Of a stretch of DNA of 64,000 bases, positions 34,001 through 43,140 are shown in pieces (position 1 is the stretch's first letter; each line of letters opens with the position of its first letter). Source of the stretch: Planctomycetota bacterium (GTDB taxonomy: Bacteria; Planctomycetota; UBA8742; UBA2392); assembly GCA_020845475.1 (NCBI GenBank), contig JADLFN010000028.1, forward strand, positions 38,010 through 102,009, in the 5' to 3' direction. A program made the translations under genes and the position numbers. The notes under the pieces were generated by a model that was not told the DNA's origin, ran no database searches, and saw only the letters and a program-made list of their open reading frames with translations.

Positions 34001-37000
34001 TCCCAGGTGAGCGACGTTGCGTTGCCGGCGTCATCGGTGGCACTGAGGGTTCGCCCCAGGGCGTCGAGATGAAACGTTGTGGTGTTCTCGCCATCGCCGA
34101 TTTCTGAGCCTGCTGCGTTGCGGGCAAGCTGCCGGGTTCGCCACAGCCGGCCCTGTTCATCGAGATCCAGAGACATGCGCGCAAGCAGTGTTTGTGCGCC
34201 ATCGCGAGATTCGCGCAGGATCAACTGGCCGGCGGCGTTATGGCTGAAACAGGTTGAATTCCCCAGCGGGTCGAGGGTGCGCGTCCTTCGGTCGAATCCG
34301 TCATACTCACACAGCCAGCCGAAGCCGCGCGCGTCGGTCATGCGGGTGACGTTGCCGTTAGAGTCTGGGTCGTACTTCCAGAGACCGGCCACGGCCGTCG
34401 ATGGCGCCAGCGTTGATGTGAAGGGCAGGTTTCGCTCGTCCAGCGCGCGCTCGACAACGCGGCCTTGGGGCGAAGTCAACGAGACGCAATTGTGTGAGTC
34501 ATCGTAACCCAGTGTCCATGTTGCCCGCGAAACCGGATTGCCCGCAGCAACGTCAAGAATGCAGGCAACCGGCTGGCTGCGCGTGTTGTAAACGCATGAA
34601 GTTTCAATCCATGTCGCAGCCATGGGCTGGCTTGCGCGAGGGAACGAACCTGGATCAAACGGGTTCGCGGGCGGTTCCGGCTCAGCCCCGGAGGAGGTGA
34701 CATACTCGCGCAGGCGGGCGGTAACATTGCCGTTTTCGTCATGGATGAAGTGTTCTTCGGCGCGCGCGTTGCCGGATTCATAAAGCAGCGGGCCGGTGCA
34801 ATGCACCACCTGGTCATGTTCGTTGACGGCAAAGGACTGTTTGTGTGAATCGCGAATCGCACCCGGGGCATGGGCGCGGGGCGGCCAGTAGCCGATGACC
34901 TGTCCCACCGAGTTGCGTTCATACTCGTGCGTGATCGCCAGGCCCGTGGGCTCCAGCACGATGCGCTGAAGAAACCCCTGTGCCTCGCCCGATGCGAAAT
35001 ACTCATATTCTGTGGCCACGCCCATCGGATCAAGGGTCCGGATCCGCCGGCCACGGGTGTCATAGGCGAAGCTCCATACAGATGACTGGGGTGCGGCCTG
35101 GCCTGCGCTGACCGCAGGCAGGGCAAGCGCTACGAGATTGCACTCGTTGGGGTCATCCGCTCCGGCATTTTCGTAGCCCCAGGTGTAGCTGGTCGTGTAG
35201 CCGCGTTCATCGGTGTGCGAGCGCGGGAACTGGAAGCGAGGCTCATAGGTCGTGAATGTGACGATATCCGGCTGATTGCCAACCGGTCCATCCTGGCGGA
35301 TGACGCTGAGACAATTGCCCTGGGCCAGTGGGTCGGGATTTGCGGTAAAGAGTGCGTATGGCGCCCCGACGGCAAAACCGTCCGCTGTCAGGTTCTCGAA
35401 GGTGCCAAGCGCCAGCGTTGTGGCACTGTTGCCGACAACCACGTAGTAGCGATACTCACTGGCATCAAGGCCCACGCGCAGCCAGTGGCCGGCATGCTCG
35501 TTTTCTGTCCAGTTATGCGCTGAGTCGCTCAGTGTTGACGGAGTGAGTGCGCTGACAGTGCCGCTGACAAGCTCCTGCGGGTCTGGATACTCATATTTGA
35601 TTCTGTTGCCGCGCGGGAACGTGTGGCGTTTGACTTCGCCATTGAGGCCGTAGAGGAATTCCTCCACGAATGTATCCGGATCCGTGCTGCGCAGCTTCGG
35701 CGACGTCTGCGCCACAAGCGTGTGATCGGGCAATGAGGCCAGGTCCACCGCCCAGAATGCCGAATAGCGTGTGATGGTGAGTGCTGCTCCCTTGCCGTTG
35801 AGCAGGTAGTCAGTGCGCAAGCCGCGCGGATCGATGACGCGGCGCTGCTTGTTGGCCGGGTAGCGCAAGTAACTCCAGGCGCCACTGCCGCCCAACCGCT
35901 GAGCCACAATCTTGCCTCCGGCCCAATCGTTTTCGAGGAAGGGCAGGCCGGCGTGGGCGACTTCGCGTGGGTTGTATATGTGCGTAATACGGTGTTGTCC
36001 GTCATAGTGGTATTCGCGCGTGAGCCGGTCGGTGCCGGCAAACTGCGCGGTTTCGGGCGCCCTGCAGCGGGTCAGGTTGCCGTTGCCGTCGTACAGATAT
36101 TTGAGCGTGCGCGGGTTGGTGTCGCTCCAGGCACGGTCGCGCAATGTTTCTACCCGGCCATCGGCGCCATAAAGCAGGCGCACGCGCTCACCGCGGCTGT
36201 CGATAATCCGGTAGAGCTGACCCAGATGGTTATACTCGCATTCGATGACGTTCTGGTTGATGTCAGCTATGTAGGCGAGGCGCCCGTGCGAGTTGAACAG
36301 CAGGCGCGTGCCGTGGCGCACCGTAAGCGTTACTTCGCCGCTGGCGGCGCGCTGGGCCTTGTAGTAAAGGCCTGCGGGCGCAACAAATCCGCCGGCGACC
36401 GCAGAAAACGCCTCCATTTTCAGGTCGGGCGTGAACCATTTGATATCCCCGTCGTAAACCACGCGCTGAAACATCCAGGACTGCCAGCGCTGCCCCAGGG
36501 GGCCGTCAAATTCGACATCACTGTGGTAAGTGCGGGTAAACTCGAGATTCAGGCCGACGCCTTCAATGGTCAGGTCGGTTTCTTTGCGAGTAAACGCACC
36601 GTTCTTGAGAATGACGCCCTCGCAGGCAACTGCCGCGTTGCGCCGGGCCTCCGAAGCTCCGCCTTGTGGCAAGCGATCCGTCGGGTACGTGATATTCACA
36701 ATGCCCTGCGCTTGCGGCGCCGGAACAAGTGTTGTAATGCCGCCTCCCAGCCAGACCACTCGGGGCCCGGCCGCGGCATCTTCCGCCACGCTTATGGTAC
36801 AGGTAACGAGAGTGGCGCTGGCCGTGCACGAATGCACCGTGATGCCCGCGCCGAAGTCGGCCTCGGTCACGAGATCCAGGCCTTGACCGCTGAACACAAC
36901 GGACGCACTCGTATCCCCGTGGTGCACAGGCGTGCTCGCCTTGATCACGGAGGGAGATGCGCCTTCCACGAACACGCGGCGCAAAACCCAATCCGAATGC

Positions 37001-37446
37001 CGGCCGCTCTGGTTGGAGATTCGCGCGTAGAGCGTGTATTCGCCCGGTTCGAACAGGATGCCCGCACTGCTCTGGCTTACGAATGAACTTGCGCCCGTAG
37101 CGCTTATCGATGCGAGGAAACCCGGCACATCCGCAAGATTGTGGCCCGCCGCAATGGGCGTATCCGCAACTATGACCGTGCGCGACGCGCGCACCTGAAG
37201 CGAGCCTTGGGCTATGTTCGCGCCACCCGCGGAATCGAACGCCAGGTCAATTGTGAAAGCGCCAACGGTGTCGCTTTCGGCCGCCGGCGTAACAAACGCA
37301 ATCGCCGGTGCAATTTCGGGCTGCCAGGAAGTCGCAAGGGCGCGCGGCGGCCCTGAATGAGGAAGACTCGCGGGCTCGTCTCTCTGGACGAGCGCAACAA
37401 AGGCAATCAGCGCCACTATTGGCGCGTATTTCAGTTTAGACAACAT
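31012..37446 (-). CDS. Giant RHS/YD-repeat surface protein
   Basis: The ATG at 37446 has GGGAGGGG upstream and begins an export signal (MLSKLKYAPIVALIAFVALV). The 2144-aa product then has an IPT/TIG-like region (about 150-255) and a DUF6531-like entry ('ETDLTIEGVGLNLEFTRTYH'). Dozens of RHS/YD repeats follow (examples: 'EYHYDGQHRITHIYNP', 'YDGFDRRTRTLDPLG'). A six-fold 16-aa tandem repeat interrupts them around residue 1546-1641. The C-terminal end has 'FDPSWGRFRDPADDWPSRFER' and stops at once. The usual core-end DPxGxxG motif and a toxin domain are absent. The expected structure is a beta-cage shell on the cell surface. No immunity gene follows. The role is unknown. Confidence 0.88.
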   Translation of the reverse strand: MLSKLKYAPIVALIAFVALVQRDEPASLPHSGPPRALATSWQPEIAPAIAFVTPAAESDTVGAFTIDLAFDSAGGANIAQGSLQVRASRTVIVADTPIAAGHNLADVPGFLASISATGASSFVSQSSAGILFEPGEYTLYARISNQSGRHSDWVLRRVFVEGASPSVIKASTPVHHGDTSASVVFSGQGLDLVTEADFGAGITVHSCTASATLVTCTISVAEDAAAGPRVVWLGGGITTLVPAPQAQGIVNITYPTDRLPQGGASEARRNAAVACEGVILKNGAFTRKETDLTIEGVGLNLEFTRTYHSDVEFDGPLGQRWQSWMFQRVVYDGDIKWFTPDLKMEAFSAVAGGFVAPAGLYYKAQRAASGEVTLTVRHGTRLLFNSHGRLAYIADINQNVIECEYNHLGQLYRIIDSRGERVRLLYGADGRVETLRDRAWSDTNPRTLKYLYDGNGNLTRCRAPETAQFAGTDRLTREYHYDGQHRITHIYNPREVAHAGLPFLENDWAGGKIVAQRLGGSGAWSYLRYPANKQRRVIDPRGLRTDYLLNGKGAALTITRYSAFWAVDLASLPDHTLVAQTSPKLRSTDPDTFVEEFLYGLNGEVKRHTFPRGNRIKYEYPDPQELVSGTVSALTPSTLSDSAHNWTENEHAGHWLRVGLDASEYRYYVVVGNSATTLALGTFENLTADGFAVGAPYALFTANPDPLAQGNCLSVIRQDGPVGNQPDIVTFTTYEPRFQFPRSHTDERGYTTSYTWGYENAGADDPNECNLVALALPAVSAGQAAPQSSVWSFAYDTRGRRIRTLDPMGVATEYEYFASGEAQGFLQRIVLEPTGLAITHEYERNSVGQVIGYWPPRAHAPGAIRDSHKQSFAVNEHDQVVHCTGPLLYESGNARAEEHFIHDENGNVTARLREYVTSSGAEPEPPANPFDPGSFPRASQPMAATWIETSCVYNTRSQPVACILDVAAGNPVSRATWTLGYDDSHNCVSLTSPQGRVVERALDERNLPFTSTLAPSTAVAGLWKYDPDSNGNVTRMTDARGFGWLCEYDGFDRRTRTLDPLGNSTCFSHNAAGQLILRESRDGAQTLLARMSLDLDEQGRLWRTRQLARNAAGSEIGDGENTTTFHLDALGRTLSATDDAGNATSLTWDNASRLTKQIDAALNETTWSHDAAGGVVGRTQRDYNSSTSSFTVFASYADLDTRGNVLRVRDARFSVDLNTEASFAYDGFSQLVESRQPGRATSSEYRYDLRGLLTGMTLKPTADPHSWLATSHGFDADGLLVSRGVAEDAGAPMPAYQWTNYTRDARRQVNGIQFPGGGGLSLGHDPCGNLAWRVNEDGTLAQFTHDARGLRTHAAMTLAPGVRGNTNEHWAYDALGRIVQSTNAEGGQTLCTETFNYNTISCVESSTQNLWRRDGLHLGAYNATRTFDSRGFCTGQTFPNGREVHFTADELGRVSGVTQGSDSLADYSYTGSRIDSVVFGNGTQCEYGYDAQLLQSARLKRGAETLFGCEARRDAAGNVMAQRYAHEGNFGEVYRHDDLPRVEHDFSTEFKPVRTPYPFDNFSTELKPVRTPYPFDNFSTELKPVRTPYPFDNFSTELKPVRTPYPFDNFSTELKPVRTPYPFDNFSTELKPVQTPYPFDDFSILSEPRLLQAYQGVDLGELTALGNLPTDFALARDYTLDARSNRAGVRERAATQVVYDTPYITGANNQYTNVNGQAISGSASGRISFDASTGLYYAYDWQGRLAAEDIEGDFNAPERVYTYDARGRRVLEESFYTAGVTTRYATRALVYDDRLFPHTEVALEGAMQLGFTQYLLGPAPDNGVAPAHRLAEPEFARLPERVLHELAVSDAQTESRFRVEDALGRLMGVCNAAGRRLAEYGATDFGAPLIRSVLFDGGGLVANAQADTPVAGQTTINLVANLLVPGSLAGRELRVALESGTDRLRCATVLANSAVSIVVHDPESRFIATLGAGFVVFDFVDAALAGGAGTGGHWSAEPTASGGLTTFVDSGQVFGDRAGWLVTLNAQRGGTMAIAAASFSQLAVQGQADTLAGEGTRYRLYAPAGVNPRHGGQELNLVQRGTRCFGGTLLYDCPLAGFFDGAMVHGAQPGHARQGFALSGVWRFDPSWGRFRDPADDWPSRFER
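32521..32808 (-). repeat. Six tandem 48-bp repeats inside the RHS gene
   Basis: Six head-to-tail 48-bp units (starting at 32521, 32569, 32617, 32665, 32713 and 32761) differ by only a few bases. Each encodes N-F-S-T-E-L-K-P-V-R-T-P-Y-P-F-D with small variations at the ends. A 12-nt partial unit follows. The unit is a multiple of three, so copy-number change keeps the frame. Confidence 0.95.
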
Positions 37447-37863
37447 GGCACCCCTCCCGTTCAAGCGGGTTTGATTGAAAAGTGAAATACAGCCCGGTCA
37501 GGTGGGAGTTCGGCGGGTGCGAGACAACAGGGATGAGAGAATGTGTAAACGCATATTCATTGCTCGTGTGCTGCAATGAACGTAGCGCGGCGCCGGCCAC
37601 AACCGGCGCGAGTTCAAAAAAAGACTGCAATTGTCAGTGACAATATGGCGTGAGCGCCGGCGAAACTGTGGCACAGGCATGACACCTGCGCCGTCCGCGA
37701 AGCATCCTGGCGTTCAGATCATGCCGGTGTGCAACGGCATTCGGGCGCGGCGCGCCGACGCGCTCGGGCGCGCAAACCAGAAATCGAAAAAAGAGTGATA
37801 AATAGCAATGGCGCAGCAGGCGCTGCCACGCATGCAAGCCGAGGAAACTACAGCGCCGCCACC
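37447..37863. other. Spacer upstream of the RHS gene
   Basis: No coding frame is supported. It contains the perfect palindrome at 37630-37644 and the RHS ribosome site. An A-rich stretch (about 37785-37810) near the downstream end of the epimerase gene may be part of that gene's terminator. Confidence 0.55.
37630..37644. promoter_or_regulatory. Perfect 15-bp palindrome, possible operator
   Basis: ATTGTCA-G-TGACAAT is a perfect inverted repeat with a single central base, about 185 nt upstream of the RHS start. Dimeric regulators bind sites of this size. No regulator gene is adjacent. Confidence 0.4.
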
Positions 37864-39261
37864 CTATGCTTTTGACAGCGTCGGCGCGGCTACGTGGCCG
37901 CGCTTGCCGAGTACGTGGCGCAGCGCCGCCTCGAGCGTAGTGTGGCGGAACTTGTAGCCGGTGGCCTGGAGCTGTTTGGGCAGCACGCGCGCACCGCCGA
38001 GGAGCATTTGGTCGGCCATTTCGCCAAGGATCAGCCTCATTGGCAGCGCCGTGACAAACCAGGGCAGGAACCAGATAACGGGCCTGAGCAGCACTTTGCC
38101 CATGGTCTTGGTGAATTCACGGTTGGTCACTGGTTCGGGTGCGGTCACATTTACGGGGCCGCGCAGGCTCTCGCTGACGATCGCGTGGTGAATGGCGCCA
38201 ATCGCGTCGTCGATGCTCACCCAGCTCATCCATTGCCGGCCGCTGCCGAGATTCGTGCCCAGCCCGAGTTTGAAGGGCAGCAGCATTTTGCCCAGAGCGC
38301 CCCCGCGCGGGCTGAGGATGATGCCAAAGCGCAAGTTGACTACGCGGATGCCGGCCTCGATGGCCGGTTGGCAGGCTTGCTCCCAGGCGCGGCACACGCT
38401 GGCAAGGAAACCGCCGCCGTGCGAGGAACCTTCATCAAGCGATTCATCGGCGCGGTCGCCGTAAATGCCGACGGCCGATGCACACACAAACACCTTCGGC
38501 GGGTGTTTGAGCTGCTTGAGCGCCTGGCTCAACAGACCCGTGCCGTTGATGCGGCTGTCGTAAATGTCGGCGCGGTGTTTGCGCGTCCAGCGCTGGCCCA
38601 CGTTGGCCCCTGCCAGGTGCACGATCGCGTCAAAGCCCTCGAGATCGGCCACGCTGAGTGCGTTGCGCTCAACGTTCCAGATGATATCGGCGCGGGTTCT
38701 GCCAAGAGTTTTGACTTCATGGCCGCCGGCGGAGAGAAAACTTTTCAGTTCGCGTCCGACCAGCCCCGACGCTCCGGTGATGAGAATGCGCATGGCCTTG
38801 ACTCCTTTTGCCGCTAGATGCGCCGCAATGTCCGCCGCCGTGACGGCATGCCGGTATGCAAACGCGCTCTCAAGCTTGTTTTGAACAAATCGCCGTCCCA
38901 GCGTATTGCCAAGAGCGCCAAGCGGCAGTTGATAATCGATGCGGTCTTCCAGAACACACTTCTCGCCCTGTGGTTCAAAGCGGTGCACATGCTCCCAGCG
39001 CGCGAAAGGGCCAGCAAGCTGGTGATCGGAGAACATGCGGCCTTGCTCCATGGGGCCGTGCTCGGCGAGCCATAGCAGCGATACGGGCCCGGTGTGCACA
39101 CGCAGTTTCACACGCGCGCCGGGCTCCAGGCCGCCATCACGCTCCAGCAGTTCCACGCGATCCCACGGTGGCGAGAGTCGCTCCATGGCGCCCTTTCGGG
39201 CGTGCCAGCAAAAGACCTCTTCAGCCGAGGCATCAATCAAAGTGCGCTTGATGAATTGCAT
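37864..39261 (-). CDS. SRPBCC domain fused to TIGR01777-type NAD-dependent epimerase (SulA/YfcH family)
   Basis: The 465-aa fusion starts with an SRPBCC/polyketide-cyclase-like lipid-binding domain (residues 1-150, 'HVHRFEPQGEKCVLEDRIDYQLP'). An extended SDR epimerase follows with GASGLVGRELK, 'VHLAGANVG' and 'SAVGIYGDR'. The end region 'VNVTAPEPVTNREFTKTMGKVLLRP' is diagnostic of TIGR01777 proteins. The same two-domain order occurs in many bacteria. The catalysed reaction is not established. A promoter-like TATACT lies about 100 nt upstream. Confidence 0.9.
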   Translation of the reverse strand: MQFIKRTLIDASAEEVFCWHARKGAMERLSPPWDRVELLERDGGLEPGARVKLRVHTGPVSLLWLAEHGPMEQGRMFSDHQLAGPFARWEHVHRFEPQGEKCVLEDRIDYQLPLGALGNTLGRRFVQNKLESAFAYRHAVTAADIAAHLAAKGVKAMRILITGASGLVGRELKSFLSAGGHEVKTLGRTRADIIWNVERNALSVADLEGFDAIVHLAGANVGQRWTRKHRADIYDSRINGTGLLSQALKQLKHPPKVFVCASAVGIYGDRADESLDEGSSHGGGFLASVCRAWEQACQPAIEAGIRVVNLRFGIILSPRGGALGKMLLPFKLGLGTNLGSGRQWMSWVSIDDAIGAIHHAIVSESLRGPVNVTAPEPVTNREFTKTMGKVLLRPVIWFLPWFVTALPMRLILGEMADQMLLGGARVLPKQLQATGYKFRHTTLEAALRHVLGKRGHVAAPTLSKA

Positions 39262-39362
39262 GGCTGGCTCCGTTCATGTGGCGGCGGGCGGCTGGAAGGG
39301 GGGCATCTCCCGAGCTCGCCCGCCCGCCACGTTGAGCGGCACGATGCCGTCCAACGGGTTTT

Positions 39363-39390
39363 AGTATAACGAAAATAAAAGTTCATGCAA
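39363..39390 (-). promoter_or_regulatory. Possible promoter of the SRPBCC-epimerase gene
   Basis: On the minus strand TTGCAT (39390-39385) and TATACT (39368-39363) are separated by 16 nt. The -10 is five of six to consensus and the -35 three of six. The gene starts about 100 nt downstream. Confidence 0.45.
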
Positions 39391-39410
39391 GTAAAATCCG
39401 CGCCCAAGCG

Positions 39411-39446
39411 TGAAAATAAAAAAGCCCGGGCCAAGACCCGGGCTCT
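39411..39446 (-). terminator. Rho-independent terminator of the PQQ-propeller gene
   Basis: AGCCCGGG and CCCGGGCT form a perfect 8-bp stem with a 6-nt loop. On the minus strand TTTTTTATTT follows, about 17 nt after the stop codon. Confidence 0.92.
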
Positions 39447-39461
39447 TTGCTTGTCGGTCAC

Positions 39462-41243
39462 TCACTCTCGTCGGAAAGGCTTGGGCTCGTATTTTTCGCC
39501 CTTGGCTTCCTTTCGTTCCTGTTTGCGCTTCTCCGCGCGCTCCTGCTCGCCCTTGCTTGGGCCGGCAACGGTAGGCGGCGCCTCAGGTTCGATCGTGGCC
39601 TCGGGAGGCCGCGCGGCTTCCTCGCTCCGGCCTGCGTTGGGATCACTCGGTGGGGGCTGGTTGGGCTTGCGGTTCCTTTCAAAGTCGCGCGAGATCTCGG
39701 CATCCGAAACCGGCTTGCCTGAGTCGCTCTTGGCTGAAACGCCTGTGGGTATCGAAATGAGCGCGCCACTGGTGCTGGTGAACATCACGCGATCTTTGCC
39801 CACGGCCGGCTTGGACGCAAAGGACTGCCCCTCGAACTGGTAAGCCCAAATCGTCTGGCCTGTGGCGCGCGAGAACGCCAACACATAGCCGTCACTTGTC
39901 GCAACGATCATCATCTGCGCGCTGACCACAGGTGTCGTGAAGTGGCGAGCCTGGCTGCCGGCTACCGCAACTTCCCAGTGTTTGGAGCCCGGTGCCAAGC
40001 CCAGCGCCGAGATTCGACCGTTGTGGGCGAAGAATGCCATCTCGCCGTCGTAACCGGGCCGCGCACCCTGGTAGTCCAGACCACCATTTCCGTGCGGGCC
40101 GGTCATGCCCGGATTTTGCGCTGGCGGCGCGCCGGTGCTGAACAAGCCCAGCTTCTGTGTACCGTGCGCTACGAGGACTTTCTCTTCAGACTTTGAGTCG
40201 CTGCCCGGCTCGCTTGTTTCAGCAGGCTTGACGGGCACAACCGAGTCGCGGTCACTTTCCGGTTTGGCGGGCTGAGATTTCTCGGCCGGCTTGGGCTCCT
40301 TGGAGTCTGCGGGCGGTTCTGCGGTTTTTGGCGCCGCCACAGGCGTGACACACAAGATGCCGCCGGGTACGGCCACCGGCGCGACAGTCAATCCCAGAGA
40401 CTGCTTCCAGTTCAGCTTGCCGCTATCGAGATCGTAGCAGCCGAGTGCGCCATCTGTGGTTGCCAGCAAGACACAACCATCGCCGATCACAGGGCCTTGA
40501 ATGCCGCCGTTGGCGCCCGCGTTGATCGACCATTTTTCAGCGCCTGTTTCGATCGAGTGCGCAGTCAGGCGCGTGCCGTTGGCGCCCTGGTACGAGCAGA
40601 AGGCCTTGCCGCCTCGCACTGCCGGCTGATTGTCCACCGTGGGGGAGATCCACTTCACAAAGGCAATCTCCCCGGAGATCAGGCGCACGCGTTCGAAGGT
40701 GCACGAATACGTAGTGTAGTAGGCCGAATCGCCGTCAATCTCGATGCTGGAAATGCCGGCATCTTTTGAAGTCGCCATCCATAACTGGCGCCCGGTAGAA
40801 ATATCCAGGCCGTACACCTGGTTGCCGCCGCCCGAACCCACGACGACGATGTCCCCGCTTGCCGCCGGAGAGCGTGGATTGTTGTGCGCGACCTTGCGAA
40901 CCCAGGCGGATTCCTTCGTGTGGGGCAGATCGAAGTTGGCGAAGGAGTTCGCGCCTGCGGTCGAGTTGCGCAAGTCAACCTTGTGGGCCACGCGCCACAA
41001 CTGCAGCTTGTCTGCGTCCGTCAAGGGCAGAGCTTCGCAGTTCCTCACTGGCGCCACGACTGGTTGGCGCGGCTTTGAAGGCGGTGCGGCTTCCTCTGCT
41101 CGCTCCAGCGGCGCGGGTTTGATGAAACGAACGGAGTCTTTCTTCTTCTCGACTACCTGCGCGGACACAGAAACACACATGACCGCCAGGAGGGAGAAAG
41201 CGAAAACGGGCCGAAACATCGGCTTGCAGCGCTTCCTACGCAT
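39462..41243 (-). CDS. Exported PQQ-like beta-propeller repeat protein
   Basis: The ATG at 41243 with AGGAAAC upstream starts a signal peptide (…FSLLAVMCVSVSAQ); an ATG at 41219 is the alternative start. The 593-aa product contains PQQ/WD-type blades ('GLDISTGRQLWMATS', 'AHSIETGAEKWSI', 'CYDLDSGKLNWKQSL', 'AFSRATGQTIWAYQF'). Each has the blade-closing aromatic of outer-membrane BamB-like propellers. A Pro/Glu/Lys-rich insertion interrupts the propeller (about residues 325-385) and a charged tail ends it (about 510-593). It is probably a periplasmic scaffold rather than a quinoprotein enzyme, since no dehydrogenase domain is present. It is divergent from recJ. Confidence 0.85.
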   Translation of the reverse strand: MRRKRCKPMFRPVFAFSLLAVMCVSVSAQVVEKKKDSVRFIKPAPLERAEEAAPPSKPRQPVVAPVRNCEALPLTDADKLQLWRVAHKVDLRNSTAGANSFANFDLPHTKESAWVRKVAHNNPRSPAASGDIVVVGSGGGNQVYGLDISTGRQLWMATSKDAGISSIEIDGDSAYYTTYSCTFERVRLISGEIAFVKWISPTVDNQPAVRGGKAFCSYQGANGTRLTAHSIETGAEKWSINAGANGGIQGPVIGDGCVLLATTDGALGCYDLDSGKLNWKQSLGLTVAPVAVPGGILCVTPVAAPKTAEPPADSKEPKPAEKSQPAKPESDRDSVVPVKPAETSEPGSDSKSEEKVLVAHGTQKLGLFSTGAPPAQNPGMTGPHGNGGLDYQGARPGYDGEMAFFAHNGRISALGLAPGSKHWEVAVAGSQARHFTTPVVSAQMMIVATSDGYVLAFSRATGQTIWAYQFEGQSFASKPAVGKDRVMFTSTSGALISIPTGVSAKSDSGKPVSDAEISRDFERNRKPNQPPPSDPNAGRSEEAARPPEATIEPEAPPTVAGPSKGEQERAEKRKQERKEAKGEKYEPKPFRRE

Positions 41244-41406
41244 TGAGAGTTTCCTGCAGGGGCAGGACGGGGACCAGCAACGGTAAATGTGACCCATGAA
41301 TGCCCGATCGTCAAGTCGAACGACCACTTTCGTCCCCTTTTGTTCAACAGCCTTGCCGCAGGCATGTTGAGGGGTTACTACTGTTCCAACTAAAAAGGGA
41401 GCGAAG

Positions 41407-43140
41407 GTGCATGAAGCCGCAGCCACCTGGTGCATAGCCCAGCAACTCACCACCGACGTAAAGCAGGTCTGTTCCGACGCGCGAGTGCCGGCGCTGGTCG
41501 CACGCGTGCTGATCAACCGCGGCCTGCGCGAGCGCGCTGATATCGAGCGGTTTCTTCGCCCGAGCGCAGCGCACCTGCACTCGCCCTTTGCCTTTCGCCA
41601 CATGGATCGTGCGGTCAATCGCATTGCGGGCGCCCTTGCGCGCGGCGAGAAGATGCTAGTGCAGGGAGATTACGACGTTGACGGCTCGGCCAGTTCGGCC
41701 CTGCTGCTCAACTGTCTGCGCCACCTCGGCGGCAACGCGCAGGCGAGCATCCCCGTGCGTGCGCTTGACGGCTACGGCCTCAACGAGCGCGTGGTGCGCG
41801 AAGCGGCGCAAGACGGCGTGAAGCTGCTGATCACCTGCGACAACGGCACCACGGCGGTGAAAGAGATCGCGCTGGCCAGCGAGCTCGGCATCGACACGAT
41901 CATCACCGATCACCACACGGTGCCGCCGGAACTGCCGCGCGCATTTGCAGTTCTCAATCCGCACGTGAGTGATGAGAAGCTGCCGTTCAAAGATCTGTGT
42001 GGTGCGGGCGTGGCCTATAAGCTGGCGCTTGCGCTCATCGAGCGTTTGCAGCCCAACGTGGCCCAGAACGGCTGGCGAGACTTCCTTGAAAGCGCGCAAA
42101 GCCTCGTGGCCATGGCCGCGATTGCCGACGTCGTACCGCTGAAAGGCGAAAACCGTGTGTTCTCGCGTTTTGGCCTGCGCAGCATGCCGCAGAGTGCCAA
42201 TCCCGGCATCCGTGCGCTCATGGAAATTGCGTCGCTCGATCGTGTGCCGACGGGAACGGACGTGGCGTTCAAGCTTGCACCACGCCTGAACGCGGGCGGG
42301 CGTTTGGGGCGTGAAACACTGGCACTGGAAATTCTCACCTCGCCCAGTTACGGAGAGGCCGTCAAGCTCGTGGCCGAGAGCGATATCCTCAACCGCCGCC
42401 GGCAGCAGCTTGATCGCGAACATACCAAAAAGGCTGCCGATATCGTGCGCGCTGACGCCGCCTATGAGCAGGATCGCGTGCTGGTCGTGGGCCACGATGA
42501 TTTTCACGCCGGCGTTGTCGGCATCGTCGCCGCGCGTTTGACCGAGACTTTCAACAAGCCCGCCGTGCTCGTTGCTTTCAAGGGCGAGCATGGGCGCGGC
42601 TCGGGGCGCAGCGTGCCGGGCTTTCACCTTTACAACGCGCTCAATGACTGTGCGCATTTGATGAAGCGCTTTGGCGGCCACGAGCAGGCGGCGGGCCTGG
42701 AAATCTCACGCGAGAACTTCGGGCTGCTGCGCCGCGCGGTGAATGACGTGGCCGGGCGGCACGTGCTCAATGGCGATTACGCCACGCGCACGCTGGACAT
42801 CGACGCCGAGGTTTCGTTCTCCGAGATCGACATGGCCGCCGTGGAATACCTGCAACTCATGGAGCCCTTTGGCGAAGGCAACGCCGAACCCCTGTTTTCC
42901 GCGCGTGCCGTTGACGTGATAGCCGCGCCGAAGGTGGTGGGACGGGGCACGGGGCATTTGTCGTTGCTGCTGCGCCAGGCCGGCGGCCCGGCTTTTCGGG
43001 GCATTGGTTTTGGCATGGGGGCGCAGGCTCAGGACATCGTGCGCGGTGACAAGCTCCGGATCGCCTTTGCGCCCATCATCAATGAGTTTCACGGCTCGCG
43101 CGAAGTCGAGTTGTCGCTCAAGGCCGTGCGCAAAGAGTAA
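41407..43140 (+). CDS. recJ: Single-stranded-DNA-specific exonuclease RecJ
   Basis: The 577-aa protein has the DHH phosphoesterase motifs of RecJ: D-Y-D-V-D-G at residues 88-93, 'CDNGTTA' (motif III region), DHH at 168-170 and 'NPHVSDEKLPFKDLCGAGVAYKLA'. The DHHA1 'GRGSGRSVPGFHLYNAL...FGGHEQAAGLEI' and the OB-fold C-terminus are also present. The enzyme degrades 5' single-strand ends in recombination and mismatch repair. The GTG start has GGGAG nine bases upstream. It stands alone between divergent and unrelated genes; recA lies 12 kb away. Confidence 0.95.
   Translation: MHEAAATWCIAQQLTTDVKQVCSDARVPALVARVLINRGLRERADIERFLRPSAAHLHSPFAFRHMDRAVNRIAGALARGEKMLVQGDYDVDGSASSALLLNCLRHLGGNAQASIPVRALDGYGLNERVVREAAQDGVKLLITCDNGTTAVKEIALASELGIDTIITDHHTVPPELPRAFAVLNPHVSDEKLPFKDLCGAGVAYKLALALIERLQPNVAQNGWRDFLESAQSLVAMAAIADVVPLKGENRVFSRFGLRSMPQSANPGIRALMEIASLDRVPTGTDVAFKLAPRLNAGGRLGRETLALEILTSPSYGEAVKLVAESDILNRRRQQLDREHTKKAADIVRADAAYEQDRVLVVGHDDFHAGVVGIVAARLTETFNKPAVLVAFKGEHGRGSGRSVPGFHLYNALNDCAHLMKRFGGHEQAAGLEISRENFGLLRRAVNDVAGRHVLNGDYATRTLDIDAEVSFSEIDMAAVEYLQLMEPFGEGNAEPLFSARAVDVIAAPKVVGRGTGHLSLLLRQAGGPAFRGIGFGMGAQAQDIVRGDKLRIAFAPIINEFHGSREVELSLKAVRKE

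Noticed and set aside
37630..37644. Reading this palindrome as a tRNA or attachment-site remnant
   Set aside because: No tRNA arm or integrase is near; it is too short for an att core to be argued.
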